64,000 nt of DNA from Clostridiales bacterium Firm_18 (GTDB lineage: Bacteria; Bacillota; Clostridia; Monoglobales; Firm-18): NCBI GenBank assembly GCA_001604215.1, contig LVAX01000106.1:1-64000 (forward strand), read 5' to 3'. Made by a program: the position numbers and the translations under genes. Within the stretch, counting starts at the first letter, position 1; every line of letters starts with the position of its first letter. The notes beneath the pieces were generated by a model that saw nothing but the letters and a program-made list of their open reading frames with translations, was not told the origin of the DNA and did not search any database. Below are positions 28,077-37,415 of the stretch, one piece after another.

Positions 28077-29489
28077 CTATTCTGTTTGCAAAGGGTTTTT
28101 CTCTCCGATGCTTAGAAGAAGGTTAAGTATTATTCCGAAAACCGCAGCGCCGGCAACAGCAGGAACGTTTATTCCGAAGAAATTAAGAGTGCCACCGTAG
28201 ACATACTGTGTTCCAAGACCTATAACCATAATGCTTGAGATTACCGCTATGTTTTTGGATGAGAACATATCACACTTCTTTTCAATCATTATTGCAATAC
28301 CCTGAGCAGCAATAGCGCCAAACAGGTAAATCTCAAGTCCGCCGATAACAGCCAACGGTATGCCGTAGATAACGCTGATAAGCGGAGTAAAACAGGAAAT
28401 AAGCATAGCGATTATAGATGCCGCAATAAGGACAGGGACGCTGAATACGCGGCTGATAGCCATCGTGCTGATATTTTCGCCGTAATTTGTGCCGGCAGGT
28501 CCGCCAATGACACCAGAAATCATATCACAGATACCGTCGCCGATAAGATTGAGGTGAAGAAGATTTTCAATATCATATTTCTTCTTGGCCCCTTTTATTT
28601 TAGCCAGATTGTTGACGTAAACGTCCAGCTGATATACATGGGCGGTGGATTCCGGAATTGTTGCAATTGCAATAGGCATGATTGCGGCAACAGCTGACCA
28701 CGATACTTTTGGCAAAGAGAAAGCAGGCAGCGCAAAAATACTGCCGTTGCCGAGTTTCCATGCGGAAGCTGCAAGCACCTCAGCAGGGAGAGAGCGGAAG
28801 AGGTTGTAATTCTCTCCTCCGACAAGGTAGATAACAAAAGCGGCAATACAGCCCACAAGTGCGCCAAGCAGCAGCGGCAGCTGTCCCCAAAAACCTTTTA
28901 GATATCTGGAAAAGAAAATCGTGGAGAGCAAAGTGGTGAGTGACACAACCCATACCCAGTCAGTGGTTACGACACCGGAGATACCTTTTGCAAGATCGAC
29001 TGCTTTGGGTGCCGCATCAGAAAGTGCGTTACCGGCAAGAGTAAGACCGATTATAATTGCCACAGGACCGGTGATAGATGGTGGTAACACCTTTTCAACA
29101 GCATTTTTTCCGGCAAAGCGCACCAGCAGACCAGCCGCCACACTCACAAGTCCGGAGAAGACGATGCCAAACTGAGCGATACGTATGGCTTCAGTCGGAA
29201 GAATACCGTTTGATGTTACATATCCCTTCGCTGCGACAAGGCCTGCGATAGCAGACAGATACGCAAAGCTGGAGCCGTAGTATAACGGCAGCTTTTTACC
29301 GGTGATTAATGCAAAGCAGATAGTTGCAAGACCACTTGCGAAGATCGTTGTGGAGACCTGAAATCCTGTGATGAGAGCGACAGCTATTGTTGCGGGGAAC
29401 ATTACGATAACCTGCTGGATTGCATAAAGGAGCAGTTTGCCAAATGGAGGCCGTTCGTCTGGTAAGTAACCAATATTGCTTTTGTTCAT
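28077..29489 (-). CDS. Uracil/xanthine permease family (NCS2) transporter
   Basis: 'LLYAIQQVIVMFPATIAVALITGFQVSTTIFASGLAT', 'GGPAGTNYGENISTMAISRV'; start MNKSNIGYLP at 29489 with AGGAG 10 nt upstream. Confidence 0.9.
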   Translation of the reverse strand: MNKSNIGYLPDERPPFGKLLLYAIQQVIVMFPATIAVALITGFQVSTTIFASGLATICFALITGKKLPLYYGSSFAYLSAIAGLVAAKGYVTSNGILPTEAIRIAQFGIVFSGLVSVAAGLLVRFAGKNAVEKVLPPSITGPVAIIIGLTLAGNALSDAAPKAVDLAKGISGVVTTDWVWVVSLTTLLSTIFFSRYLKGFWGQLPLLLGALVGCIAAFVIYLVGGENYNLFRSLPAEVLAASAWKLGNGSIFALPAFSLPKVSWSAVAAIMPIAIATIPESTAHVYQLDVYVNNLAKIKGAKKKYDIENLLHLNLIGDGICDMISGVIGGPAGTNYGENISTMAISRVFSVPVLIAASIIAMLISCFTPLISVIYGIPLAVIGGLEIYLFGAIAAQGIAIMIEKKCDMFSSKNIAVISSIMVIGLGTQYVYGGTLNFFGINVPAVAGAAVFGIILNLLLSIGEKNPLQTE

Positions 29490-29774
29490 ACTCTTCTTTC
29501 TCCTTATATATTTATTTTTTATAATATTAGAACTTTCAGGAGTCACGGCTTGTACATCTAAATAAGCTTCAATCGTGACATGGGAACATTTTCCCAACGA
29601 AATTTGCGAAAAGCGTCTATTTTTTGTGACTGCAATTCATATGGATGGCCGGCTTAACTGCCTGCGATCAGCAGCTTACCCCACAACTAAATGCCAACAA
29701 GGCACACAGCAGATACATCTGCATTTTATCAGTGCCTCGCCAGCATTACTATATCGGACTCCGTGATTGCAATC
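29490..29774 (-). ncRNA. Candidate structured leader RNA (possible riboswitch) of the NCS2 permease
   Basis: Promoter TTGATT-18-TATAAT at 29810-29781; predicted P1 29766-29772/29630-29636; 13-bp stem 29693-29705/29732-29744, extendable outward. Confidence 0.5.
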
Positions 29775-30189
29775 TTAATTATTATACTACATTATGCTTT
29801 CATAAATCAAGAATTTTTAAAAAATTTGTCGTTTTTGGTATTAAAATATTTTGTTTTTGGTAACAAAATAAAGGGGCAGTTAAATATACTATGCATCCGC
29901 CGTCAGAGTAACAAATAACGGTTGTTGAACAAGGGTGGTTTTTGACTGCTATTAACTAAAACATAAGTTTTACTCCTTTATTTTTCTGAAAATAAATGAT
30001 ATAATAAATACAATTAGTGTTGAAAAGCCTATCGGCTTTATCTTCCGATGTATTTATTGAATCGGTGTGTTGCAAGCCGATTGGCGGCTTGCACTTATGA
30101 TATAATAAATACCTCTCATAATCGTGCAGGAAATGAGAGGAAGATTTTTGATATTCATGATAAACTTGGCTATAGAAAGGGAGAAGTAT

Positions 30190-31059
30190 ATGGATTGGCT
30201 GAAACGGATGAACGAAGCGCTTTGCTATATTGAAAGCAACCTTGACGGGGAAATTGACTATGGAGTTGTTGCGCAGAAGGCTTGTTGCTCCATATATCAT
30301 TTTCAGCGAATGTTTTCATATATGGCCGAGGTGCCGTTATCCGAATATATCCGATGCAGACGGCTGGCAAACGCCGCTTTTGACCTGCAGAACACAGACG
30401 CAAAGGTTATTGATATCGCACTGAAATACGGTTATGATTCGCCAACCGCATTCACAAGGGCGTTCCAGAACATGCATGGAATCACGCCAAATGCCGCAAA
30501 AGAAAAGGGCGTTATGCTCAAGGCCTATCCACCCATTACCTTTCAAATTTCTATAAAAGGAGCTGCGATTATGAATTATCGGATTGAGGAAAAAGGCGAA
30601 ATCAGGGTAGTTGGTTTGAAGCTTTCCACCACCATGGAAAACGGGGCATGTTACACGGAAATTCCAGAATTCTGGGCAGAGGCAGCGCGAAGCGGAAAGG
30701 CCGCGTCAATTGCCTCGCTGATTGAAAATGAGCCGTTGGGTATGCTGGGTATCAGTTCATGTGACGGAATACCGCTTGAGAGTAAATTTGATTATTACAT
30801 TGCCGCCGCAACCGGAAAGCCTGTACCGGAAGGCGCAGAGGAATTTATTATTCCTGCCGCCACATGGGCAATTTTTGAGTGCATCGGCCCTATGCCGCAA
30901 GCCATTCAGGATTTACAAAGGCGTATTGTCACTGAATGGCTGCCAAGTTCGGGATATGAGTATGGCAAAGCACCGGATATTGAGGTATATTACGATGAAG
31001 ACAGCACAAAACCCGATACCAGAAGCGAAGTCTGGATACCTGTTATTAATAAACCATAA
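30190..31059 (+). CDS. AraC family regulator with GyrI-like effector-binding domain
   Basis: Two HTHs (...ACCSIYHFQRMFSYMAEVPLSEYIRCRRLANAAFDL...), C-terminal GyrI-like domain. Confidence 0.9.
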   Translation: MDWLKRMNEALCYIESNLDGEIDYGVVAQKACCSIYHFQRMFSYMAEVPLSEYIRCRRLANAAFDLQNTDAKVIDIALKYGYDSPTAFTRAFQNMHGITPNAAKEKGVMLKAYPPITFQISIKGAAIMNYRIEEKGEIRVVGLKLSTTMENGACYTEIPEFWAEAARSGKAASIASLIENEPLGMLGISSCDGIPLESKFDYYIAAATGKPVPEGAEEFIIPAATWAIFECIGPMPQAIQDLQRRIVTEWLPSSGYEYGKAPDIEVYYDEDSTKPDTRSEVWIPVINKP

Positions 31060-31085
31060 AAAAACATATGAAAGGTTAAAGCAAA

Positions 31086-31772
31086 ATGATTAAGTATAAA
31101 TACGAACTGCATGCTCATACATCGGAGGTTAGCCGATGCTCCGTAATTTCCGCAAAGGAGCTTGTTGCCTTTTATAAATCACAAGGATACAGCGGCATAT
31201 GTATTACGGACCATTTTATCGGCTCCAACACAACGGTACCGGTCGGCATACCATGGGATGAAGGGATTGAGATGTTTTGCAGGGGATACGAGCTTGCGCG
31301 GGAGGAAGGAGAAAAGCTTGGGATTGATGTCTTTTTCGGTTGGGAATATTCGTTTAGAGGGACTGATCTTATAACTTTGGGACTTGATAAAAAATGGCTG
31401 CTGGGGCATCCCGGACTTCTTGATTATAGTCCTAATGAGTACTGCGATTTGGTACACGAAAATGGCGGCTTTCTCATACATGCCCATCCCTTTCGCGAAG
31501 CCCATTACATAGATATGATCAGGCTTTTGCCGCGGAAGGTCGACGCGGTTGAGGTTTTAAACGCATGCAGAACCGAATTTGAAAATGAGCGTGCGTTTGA
31601 ATATGCACAAAATTATAACCTTTTGATGACAGCAGGTACGGATAATCATGTTGGCTTGCTTCCTGTTTTGTCCGGGATGAGATTTAACTATAAAATAAAT
31701 AGCATTGATTTGCTTATTGAAGGGATAAAAAATTCGGAAGGTGAAATATTCAGCGAGAAGACAACAAGTTGA
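31086..31772 (+). CDS. PHP domain-containing metal-dependent phosphoesterase-like protein
   Basis: 'YELHAHTSEVSRCSV', 'ICITDHF', 'GGFLIHAHPFRE', 'MTAGTDNHVG'. Confidence 0.85.
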   Translation: MIKYKYELHAHTSEVSRCSVISAKELVAFYKSQGYSGICITDHFIGSNTTVPVGIPWDEGIEMFCRGYELAREEGEKLGIDVFFGWEYSFRGTDLITLGLDKKWLLGHPGLLDYSPNEYCDLVHENGGFLIHAHPFREAHYIDMIRLLPRKVDAVEVLNACRTEFENERAFEYAQNYNLLMTAGTDNHVGLLPVLSGMRFNYKINSIDLLIEGIKNSEGEIFSEKTTS

Positions 31773-31875
31773 TCCGGCAATACGATTGTTTTGCTTTAAA
31801 ATGCATGTATGGTTATTTTTCCCTGTATTAACAGCCCGGGTTATACATATTTTAAAAAACGAGGGGTGATAACCA

Positions 31876-32130
31876 TTGAAAAAGCTTTTTATAAAAACAG
31901 AAAACGCAATGCTGCCGCTGGACCTGAATTTGATTGAAAAATATAATTTAAAAGCAGGGGACAGGTCCCCTGATAACAGGTATAAAATTGTTGATGAGTA
32001 CGGAAACGAAGTAAAACAAGATGATGACAAGGAGGTAAAATATAACCGTGACGAGCTGATGTCTGACGGGCAGATATTCAGAGCGTCCGAGGTGCTTGAT
32101 TTGGCGGAGGGTGTAGACTCGGAGCCTTAG
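31876..32130 (+). CDS. Hypothetical protein (84 aa)
   Basis: Complete ORF with gaggggtgat RBS; stop codon abuts a palindromic repeat. Confidence 0.5.
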   Translation: MKKLFIKTENAMLPLDLNLIEKYNLKAGDRSPDNRYKIVDEYGNEVKQDDDKEVKYNRDELMSDGQIFRASEVLDLAEGVDSEP

Positions 32131-32175
32131 GCATAAGAGAGTCGAACTTCATATGGGGTTCGACTCCCTTATGCC
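32130..32175. repeat. Palindromic repeat GGCATAAGAGAGTCGAAC...GTTCGACTCCCTTATGCC (family member 1)
   Basis: 18-nt arms 32130-32147/32158-32175 with one mismatch; between convergent genes. Confidence 0.8.
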
Positions 32176-32993
32176 AAACTTTTTTTCTTTTGTTTTATAT
32201 ATTTGATGCCAACCGACAGCAAAATGATGCCGGCAGCGGCGGCTGCTATTACAAAAGGATATTCACGGTTATATCCGCGGGAAGAAAGGTGCTTTGCCAG
32301 TATACCAAGGTAGGACCATACAAAGACAAGGGCATAGGCAGCGGCTTTGTATTTAAGCAGGATAAACAATGCAAGCAAGGCGGTCAGCAAAATCAAAATA
32401 ACTATAAAGATTTGGCCGAGGAACGACTTGTCTGGAAAGCCGAAGCTTACAAGCAGCGAAGCTATGTTTGCCGCCGACGCAACCGTTATCCAGCCGAAAT
32501 AAATCTCAAACGGCAAGCCGAGCAGTACTTTTTGCACGGTAAGGTTAAATTTAATTCGTTTAAGCGTTAAAAATATTGTTGCAAGGCATTGCAGCAATAT
32601 AAGTATCAAAAGTACGGAGGTTTCCAGTAATAAATAATGCCAAGCAATAAGCCAGGCTGCATTTGCCAGACAGGATATTATAAAAAACGGTCCTATGGCA
32701 AAAATTGCGGCTCTGGTTTTTTCATTGTTTATGCCGGCAAATTGGTATGCCACAAAGCCGCCCAGTAAAAGATATATTAAAATCCATATTAAAAAGGTTA
32801 GTGCGGCAGGGGTAAACAGGTTGGCAAATGTATCGGACACCATTCCCGTTTCAATTCCGTTTATCGGGGCAAGGTTCGCTGTTATATTGACCGCAAGCAT
32901 AAAGACAAAAGCTATGGTGTTGAGCGCAACAAGCCAATACAGCCTGCATTTCTCGCGCTTTTCAGAATTAGACATAAAAATAATAACCTCCAA
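32169..32993 (-). CDS. TspO/MBR-related (tryptophan-rich sensory protein-like) membrane protein
   Basis: Multi-TM 'TNLAPINGIETGMVSDTFANLFTPAALTFLIW'-like N-terminus and 'IYFGWITVASAANIASLLVS'. Confidence 0.7.
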   Translation of the reverse strand: MEVIIFMSNSEKREKCRLYWLVALNTIAFVFMLAVNITANLAPINGIETGMVSDTFANLFTPAALTFLIWILIYLLLGGFVAYQFAGINNEKTRAAIFAIGPFFIISCLANAAWLIAWHYLLLETSVLLILILLQCLATIFLTLKRIKFNLTVQKVLLGLPFEIYFGWITVASAANIASLLVSFGFPDKSFLGQIFIVILILLTALLALFILLKYKAAAYALVFVWSYLGILAKHLSSRGYNREYPFVIAAAAAGIILLSVGIKYIKQKKKSLA

Positions 32994-32999
32994 TCCGGT

Positions 33000-34280
33000 T
33001 TATAAAACCTTCTTCACATTATACATCGACTGCAAAATCAGCCAGTTTTGAGGGAAAAAGCTGTTAATTGTCCAGTAGCTGACACCGGCCAGGCCATATT
33101 CATTCACAAGTCGCAGGCTTGCCGCAATGCTTCGGGCATCCTGAAACCAAACCACATGACGTCTTCCCTGGTCGTCATTGTAATAAAAAAACGGAGACTG
33201 GGCCGCGGCATCAAACTGTATAGGCGCGCCTTTTTCCCCGGCAAGTTCTATTGCCTGCATGTTTGTAAGGGTGCGTGCGGCAGTTCCCCTGACATAAGGC
33301 AATGTCCAGTCATATGCATAATTGGGCATTCCCATAAGAATTTTATTGCTGGGTATAACAGATGTTGCATAGTTTAAAACCCTTCTCACCTGGTTAAGAG
33401 GTGAAATGGCAAGAGGCGGTCCATAGGTATAGCCCCACTCGTAAGTCATAAGTATAATCCGGTCTATTAGCCCGCCGTGGAAGGGATAATCATGCGCTTC
33501 ATAAAGCAATCCTTGCTGTGTGCCGCTGATTTTCGGTGCCAATGCCGTTGCTATCGTATAACCGAGCGGCCGTAACCTGCTTGCGACCTTGCGCAGAAAA
33601 TTATTGTAGTTTTGACGGTCATATTGATATATATATTCAAAATCAACATCAAGCCCGTAATAATTTTTATTTTGCAGCGTTTGTACTATATTGCCAAGAA
33701 GCGTATCCTGCACCGATGTATTTGTAAGTACCTCGTGAGCAAGGTCACTGCTGAAATTTCCCTCCGGTCCTATATTTGTTATCACCATTATCGGCGCAAC
33801 TCCTGCACTGCGCGCAGCAAGTATCAGCGGCATATCATTGGGCGAAACAAGGCTTCCGTCTTCCCTCACCTGGTAACTGAATATTCCAAGGTATGTAAGG
33901 TACGGAAGAGTGCTTTGAAGCACCCCTGCCGAAATATTGGGGTAAGCATAACCGTTAACTTCTATTGTTCCAAGTTTTATAGTCCCCGCAGGAATATTTA
34001 TAACCTGTCCGACGGAAAGCTGCGAAGGGTTTGTAAGCTGCGGGTTTGCCGCAATTAAATCATTCAATGAAACCCTGTATCCCCTTGCCAATGTATATAA
34101 ACTCTGACCGGTTGTTACGGTATGCGGTATTGTATCCGTCATTATAACAATGGTTTGCCCGGGGACCAGCACCTCGGGGTTTTCAAGCCCGTTATCGCTG
34201 ATTATTTGTTCATAAGGCACTCCGTATGCCTGTGCCAGCCTGTATATGGTATCATTGGGGCGAACAACGTGGATAATCAA
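33000..34280 (-). CDS. LysM x2 + GH18 spore germination/cortex-lytic protein (YaaH/SleL-like)
   Basis: 'MIIHVVRPNDTIYRLAQAYGVPYEQIISDNGL' LysM repeats; 'YYGLDVDFEYI' GH18 motif. Confidence 0.9.
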   Translation of the reverse strand: MIIHVVRPNDTIYRLAQAYGVPYEQIISDNGLENPEVLVPGQTIVIMTDTIPHTVTTGQSLYTLARGYRVSLNDLIAANPQLTNPSQLSVGQVINIPAGTIKLGTIEVNGYAYPNISAGVLQSTLPYLTYLGIFSYQVREDGSLVSPNDMPLILAARSAGVAPIMVITNIGPEGNFSSDLAHEVLTNTSVQDTLLGNIVQTLQNKNYYGLDVDFEYIYQYDRQNYNNFLRKVASRLRPLGYTIATALAPKISGTQQGLLYEAHDYPFHGGLIDRIILMTYEWGYTYGPPLAISPLNQVRRVLNYATSVIPSNKILMGMPNYAYDWTLPYVRGTAARTLTNMQAIELAGEKGAPIQFDAAAQSPFFYYNDDQGRRHVVWFQDARSIAASLRLVNEYGLAGVSYWTINSFFPQNWLILQSMYNVKKVL

Positions 34281-34419
34281 AACTATCGCATCCTTTACTT
34301 GAAAATAAGAGCCTCTTTTGTAAAATTCTATGACGTTATTTAGTTAAATATTCCACCGCCGTATAGTATGGCAATATGCAGGAAACAATAATATCAAGCA
34401 AAGCGAAAGGTGGGGTATA

Positions 34420-35934
34420 ATGCAAGAGGGCAGGCCGATAAACGGAGAGAATGAGTTTACCGAAAGACCGGACTTAGAAACGGCGAAGATATCTTCACAA
34501 AATATTATGTCGCTGCTTTCTATAAATTCCGATGCCGTATTTAGAAAAATAAATATTTGCGGCAACAGTGATATTGAAATAATGCTTGTTTATATTGACG
34601 GGCTTGCAAGCGGACAATCAATTGCGGATGACATAATTAAGCCGCTGATGAGCAAAAAAATACTATGCGAGGCAAAAAACGAAAAAGAGGCAATTGCGTT
34701 AATTGAGCGCGGTTTTGTATATTCCCCCAATCAGAAAATTAGAAATAATTTAAAGGAAACGGTTAATGATATATTAACAGGCAGCTGCGCCCTTATATTT
34801 GATGAAGAACGTATTGCGATAACATTTGAGGTTAAAGGGTTTCAGCAGCGTTCCATCTCCGAGCCGACGGAGGAAAATATAATAAAAGGTCCGAAAGATG
34901 TTTTTGTTGAGAATATCAGGGTTAACACCGCAACGATACGAAGAAGGCTTAAGTCGCCTGAACTTGTTATAGAACAAACGATTGTGGGCAAACGAACTTT
35001 AACACCGGTTGCAATAGTGTACATGGAGGGGATAGTAAATAAGCGGTTTGTCAGCGAGATAAAAAAACGTCTTGATTCTATTGATATTGATGGTCCGATT
35101 GAATCCGGATATATTGAGGAATTCATTGTAAGCAATAAACATACTATTTTTCCGCTTGTGATTTCTACCGAGAGGCCGGACAAATTCAGCCGGAATATGC
35201 TCCAGGGTAGGGTAGGGATTATTATTGACGGAATTCCGCTTGCTTTTATTATACCCGGCTCAATTTTAAACTTTCTAAATACATCCGAGGATTATTCACA
35301 AAATTATATAGTGGTAACGCTGATTAGGATACTTAGATATTCTTGCATTATGATTACTTTGTTTTTGCCGGCGTTTTACGTTGCGGTTGTAACCTTCCAT
35401 CAGGAAATGATACCCTCGGAGCTTGCGCTTTCCATAGCCTCATCAAAAGAGGGCGTGCCGTATCCTTCCTTTGTTGAAGTAATATTTTTGCTTATTTCTT
35501 TTGAAATTCTGCTGGAAAGCAGTCTCAGGCTGCCAAAGAACATCGGGCAAGCGGTTTCTATAGTAGGCGCGCTTGTGGTGGGCGAGGCTGCCGTAAGCGC
35601 AAAGTTTATTTCGCCCGCGATAGTGGTTATAATTGCAATTACGGCAATAACCGGATTTACCGTTCCGAGTCAGGATTTATCATATGCGCTCAGGTTATAT
35701 AGATTTATACTGGTTTTTTTAAGCAGCTTATTAGGGCTTATAGGTATGACTTTCGGCGTAATATTTTTACTTTACCACCTCGCTTCAATGGAAACGTTCG
35801 GTGTTCCGTATATGATCCCTTTTGTGGCATCGGAGGGAAGGGATTTGGAGGATTCTATTTTAAGGGTGCCGCTGCCGAATCTTAAATACCGTCCGTTTAT
35901 GCTGAAAACAAGGGATAAAAAACATCAGAGGTAG
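34420..35934 (+). CDS. Spore germinant receptor A subunit (GerA family)
   Basis: 'QNIMSLLSINSDAVFRKINICGNSDIEIMLVYIDGLA', 'RDLEDSILRVPLPNLKYRP'. Confidence 0.92.
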   Translation: MQEGRPINGENEFTERPDLETAKISSQNIMSLLSINSDAVFRKINICGNSDIEIMLVYIDGLASGQSIADDIIKPLMSKKILCEAKNEKEAIALIERGFVYSPNQKIRNNLKETVNDILTGSCALIFDEERIAITFEVKGFQQRSISEPTEENIIKGPKDVFVENIRVNTATIRRRLKSPELVIEQTIVGKRTLTPVAIVYMEGIVNKRFVSEIKKRLDSIDIDGPIESGYIEEFIVSNKHTIFPLVISTERPDKFSRNMLQGRVGIIIDGIPLAFIIPGSILNFLNTSEDYSQNYIVVTLIRILRYSCIMITLFLPAFYVAVVTFHQEMIPSELALSIASSKEGVPYPSFVEVIFLLISFEILLESSLRLPKNIGQAVSIVGALVVGEAAVSAKFISPAIVVIIAITAITGFTVPSQDLSYALRLYRFILVFLSSLLGLIGMTFGVIFLLYHLASMETFGVPYMIPFVASEGRDLEDSILRVPLPNLKYRPFMLKTRDKKHQR

Positions 35935-35940
35935 GAGACA

Positions 35941-37170
35941 ATGGTTAAAAATATTGCATATATCATTATAATTGTTATTGTTTCTTATGCTTTTTCCGGC
36001 TGCGAAGACTTGATTATCGGGCGAAATGAAATATCGGATATGGCGTTTCCGGGTGTTGTTGCGGTGGATAAAAGTGAAAGCGGAGACGGCGTAATACTTA
36101 CCGTTGCGCCTAAAAAAGTTCAAACATCCGGCGGGGGCGGCGGAGGAGGCGAAAGCGAGGATGAAAAAACAACGGAGGAGCAGCCCATGCGGGGTGAGGG
36201 TAATACTGTTTTTGAGGCAAACAGAATGATTACCGCAAAAGCTCATAAGGATATTCATTGGGGACATAATGAATATATAATTGTCGGCGAGGAAGCCGCT
36301 AAAGATGATATTTTAAAATATCTGGATTTTTTTATACGAAACCATGAAACAAGATTTCATATAAACATTTTAGTAGCAAAAAACTCAACCGGCAAGGAGC
36401 TGATAGAAAAACTGCAAAAATCACCGGTATCAATAACCGAAAGCATTACTAATATTTATAGAAACAGAGGGCCGTTATCGTATTTCAGCGAGATGTTGCT
36501 GTCCGAGCTTTCTTATTGCCTAAGCAGCAGGTATACCAGTGCAATTATTCCTGCGATAAATATATCTAAGCAGGAGCAGGAGGATGACGGGAAGTCTTCG
36601 GGGCAAGAGCAGCTAAACATTGATAGTATTGCGGTATTTAAGGAACATAAATTGATAGGTTATTTATCCGGCAATGAAGCAAGAGTGGTAAATTGGCTTA
36701 AAAACAAAATAAGGGCTGCCGTTATATCGGTAGATGACAACCAGGGGTTCCCGGTGTCTGTTGATGTTATAGATTCAAAGGCCAAAATAAAAACGAAAAT
36801 AAAGGATGAAAATCCGAGTATAAAAATAATCCTTCGGTTTACGACAAATATAGTTGAACTGCAAGGAGAGGGAGATGTTTTTAACGAGGAACAATTGAGG
36901 ATTTTGGAACAGCAGCAAACAGAATATGTTAAGGAGGAAATCAAAAGGGTAATTGAGCAAACCCGGCTAAACGGTACGGATATTTTCGGATTCGGCGAAG
37001 CATTTTACAGGAGCAATCCTGTGAAATGGGAAAAAATCAAGGACAGATGGGAAGAAATATACCGGAATTTAAACATTGAATATGATGTCAGGTCGATAAT
37101 TAACAGGTCTTATAATGTTGAAAATCAAATAGGCACAAAAAAAATCAGAAAAAAGAATGCTTCGTATTAA
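35941..37170 (+). CDS. Ger(x)C family germinant receptor lipoprotein (C subunit)
   Basis: Lipobox-like 'SYAFSGC'; 'GHNEYIIVGEEAAKDDILKYLDFFIRNHETR', 'NIEYDVRSIINRSYNV'. Confidence 0.9.
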   Translation: MVKNIAYIIIIVIVSYAFSGCEDLIIGRNEISDMAFPGVVAVDKSESGDGVILTVAPKKVQTSGGGGGGGESEDEKTTEEQPMRGEGNTVFEANRMITAKAHKDIHWGHNEYIIVGEEAAKDDILKYLDFFIRNHETRFHINILVAKNSTGKELIEKLQKSPVSITESITNIYRNRGPLSYFSEMLLSELSYCLSSRYTSAIIPAINISKQEQEDDGKSSGQEQLNIDSIAVFKEHKLIGYLSGNEARVVNWLKNKIRAAVISVDDNQGFPVSVDVIDSKAKIKTKIKDENPSIKIILRFTTNIVELQGEGDVFNEEQLRILEQQQTEYVKEEIKRVIEQTRLNGTDIFGFGEAFYRSNPVKWEKIKDRWEEIYRNLNIEYDVRSIINRSYNVENQIGTKKIRKKNASY

Positions 37171-37201
37171 AAAGCCGACTGTGGTATAAGGGAGTGCTAA
37201 A

Positions 37202-37402
37202 ATGGTTTTGCTTATTTTAACCGTTGCTTTGATATCAGTTTTTGAAATTATGCAAATGCGGCGGAAAAAACAAAAAAAAGAAATAATTGTTTTTGCGGTT
37301 TTATCTGTTATAGCCCTTTTTTTAGGCTGGATATATGTTTCCAGTCCGCTTAGAAGCAGCCTGGTTTATTATGTCTTTAAATTAGCAGGAATCGGAGAAT
37401 AA
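37202..37402 (+). CDS. Small two-TM protein inside the germinant receptor operon (D-subunit-like candidate)
   Basis: 66 aa with two hydrophobic helices; between C and B subunit genes. Confidence 0.6.
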   Translation: MVLLILTVALISVFEIMQMRRKKQKKEIIVFAVLSVIALFLGWIYVSSPLRSSLVYYVFKLAGIGE

Positions 37403-37415
37403 GGAGGACGATGGA

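Noticed and set aside
29490-29597. N-terminal extension of the NCS2 permease (MGKCSHVTIEAYLDV...)
   Set aside because: Lies in the structured leader; a good RBS (AGGAG) precedes the ATG at 29489.
32140-32165. Second LexA box (GAAC...GTTC) in the palindrome at 32130
   Set aside because: Spacing between half-sites is 10 nt instead of 4 and it is part of the dispersed repeat.
32130-32175. Possible tRNA (contains GGGGTTCGACTCCC, like a T-arm)
   Set aside because: The sequence is a simple near-perfect hairpin of 18-nt arms, with no D-arm, anticodon arm or acceptor geometry, and related copies occur elsewhere.
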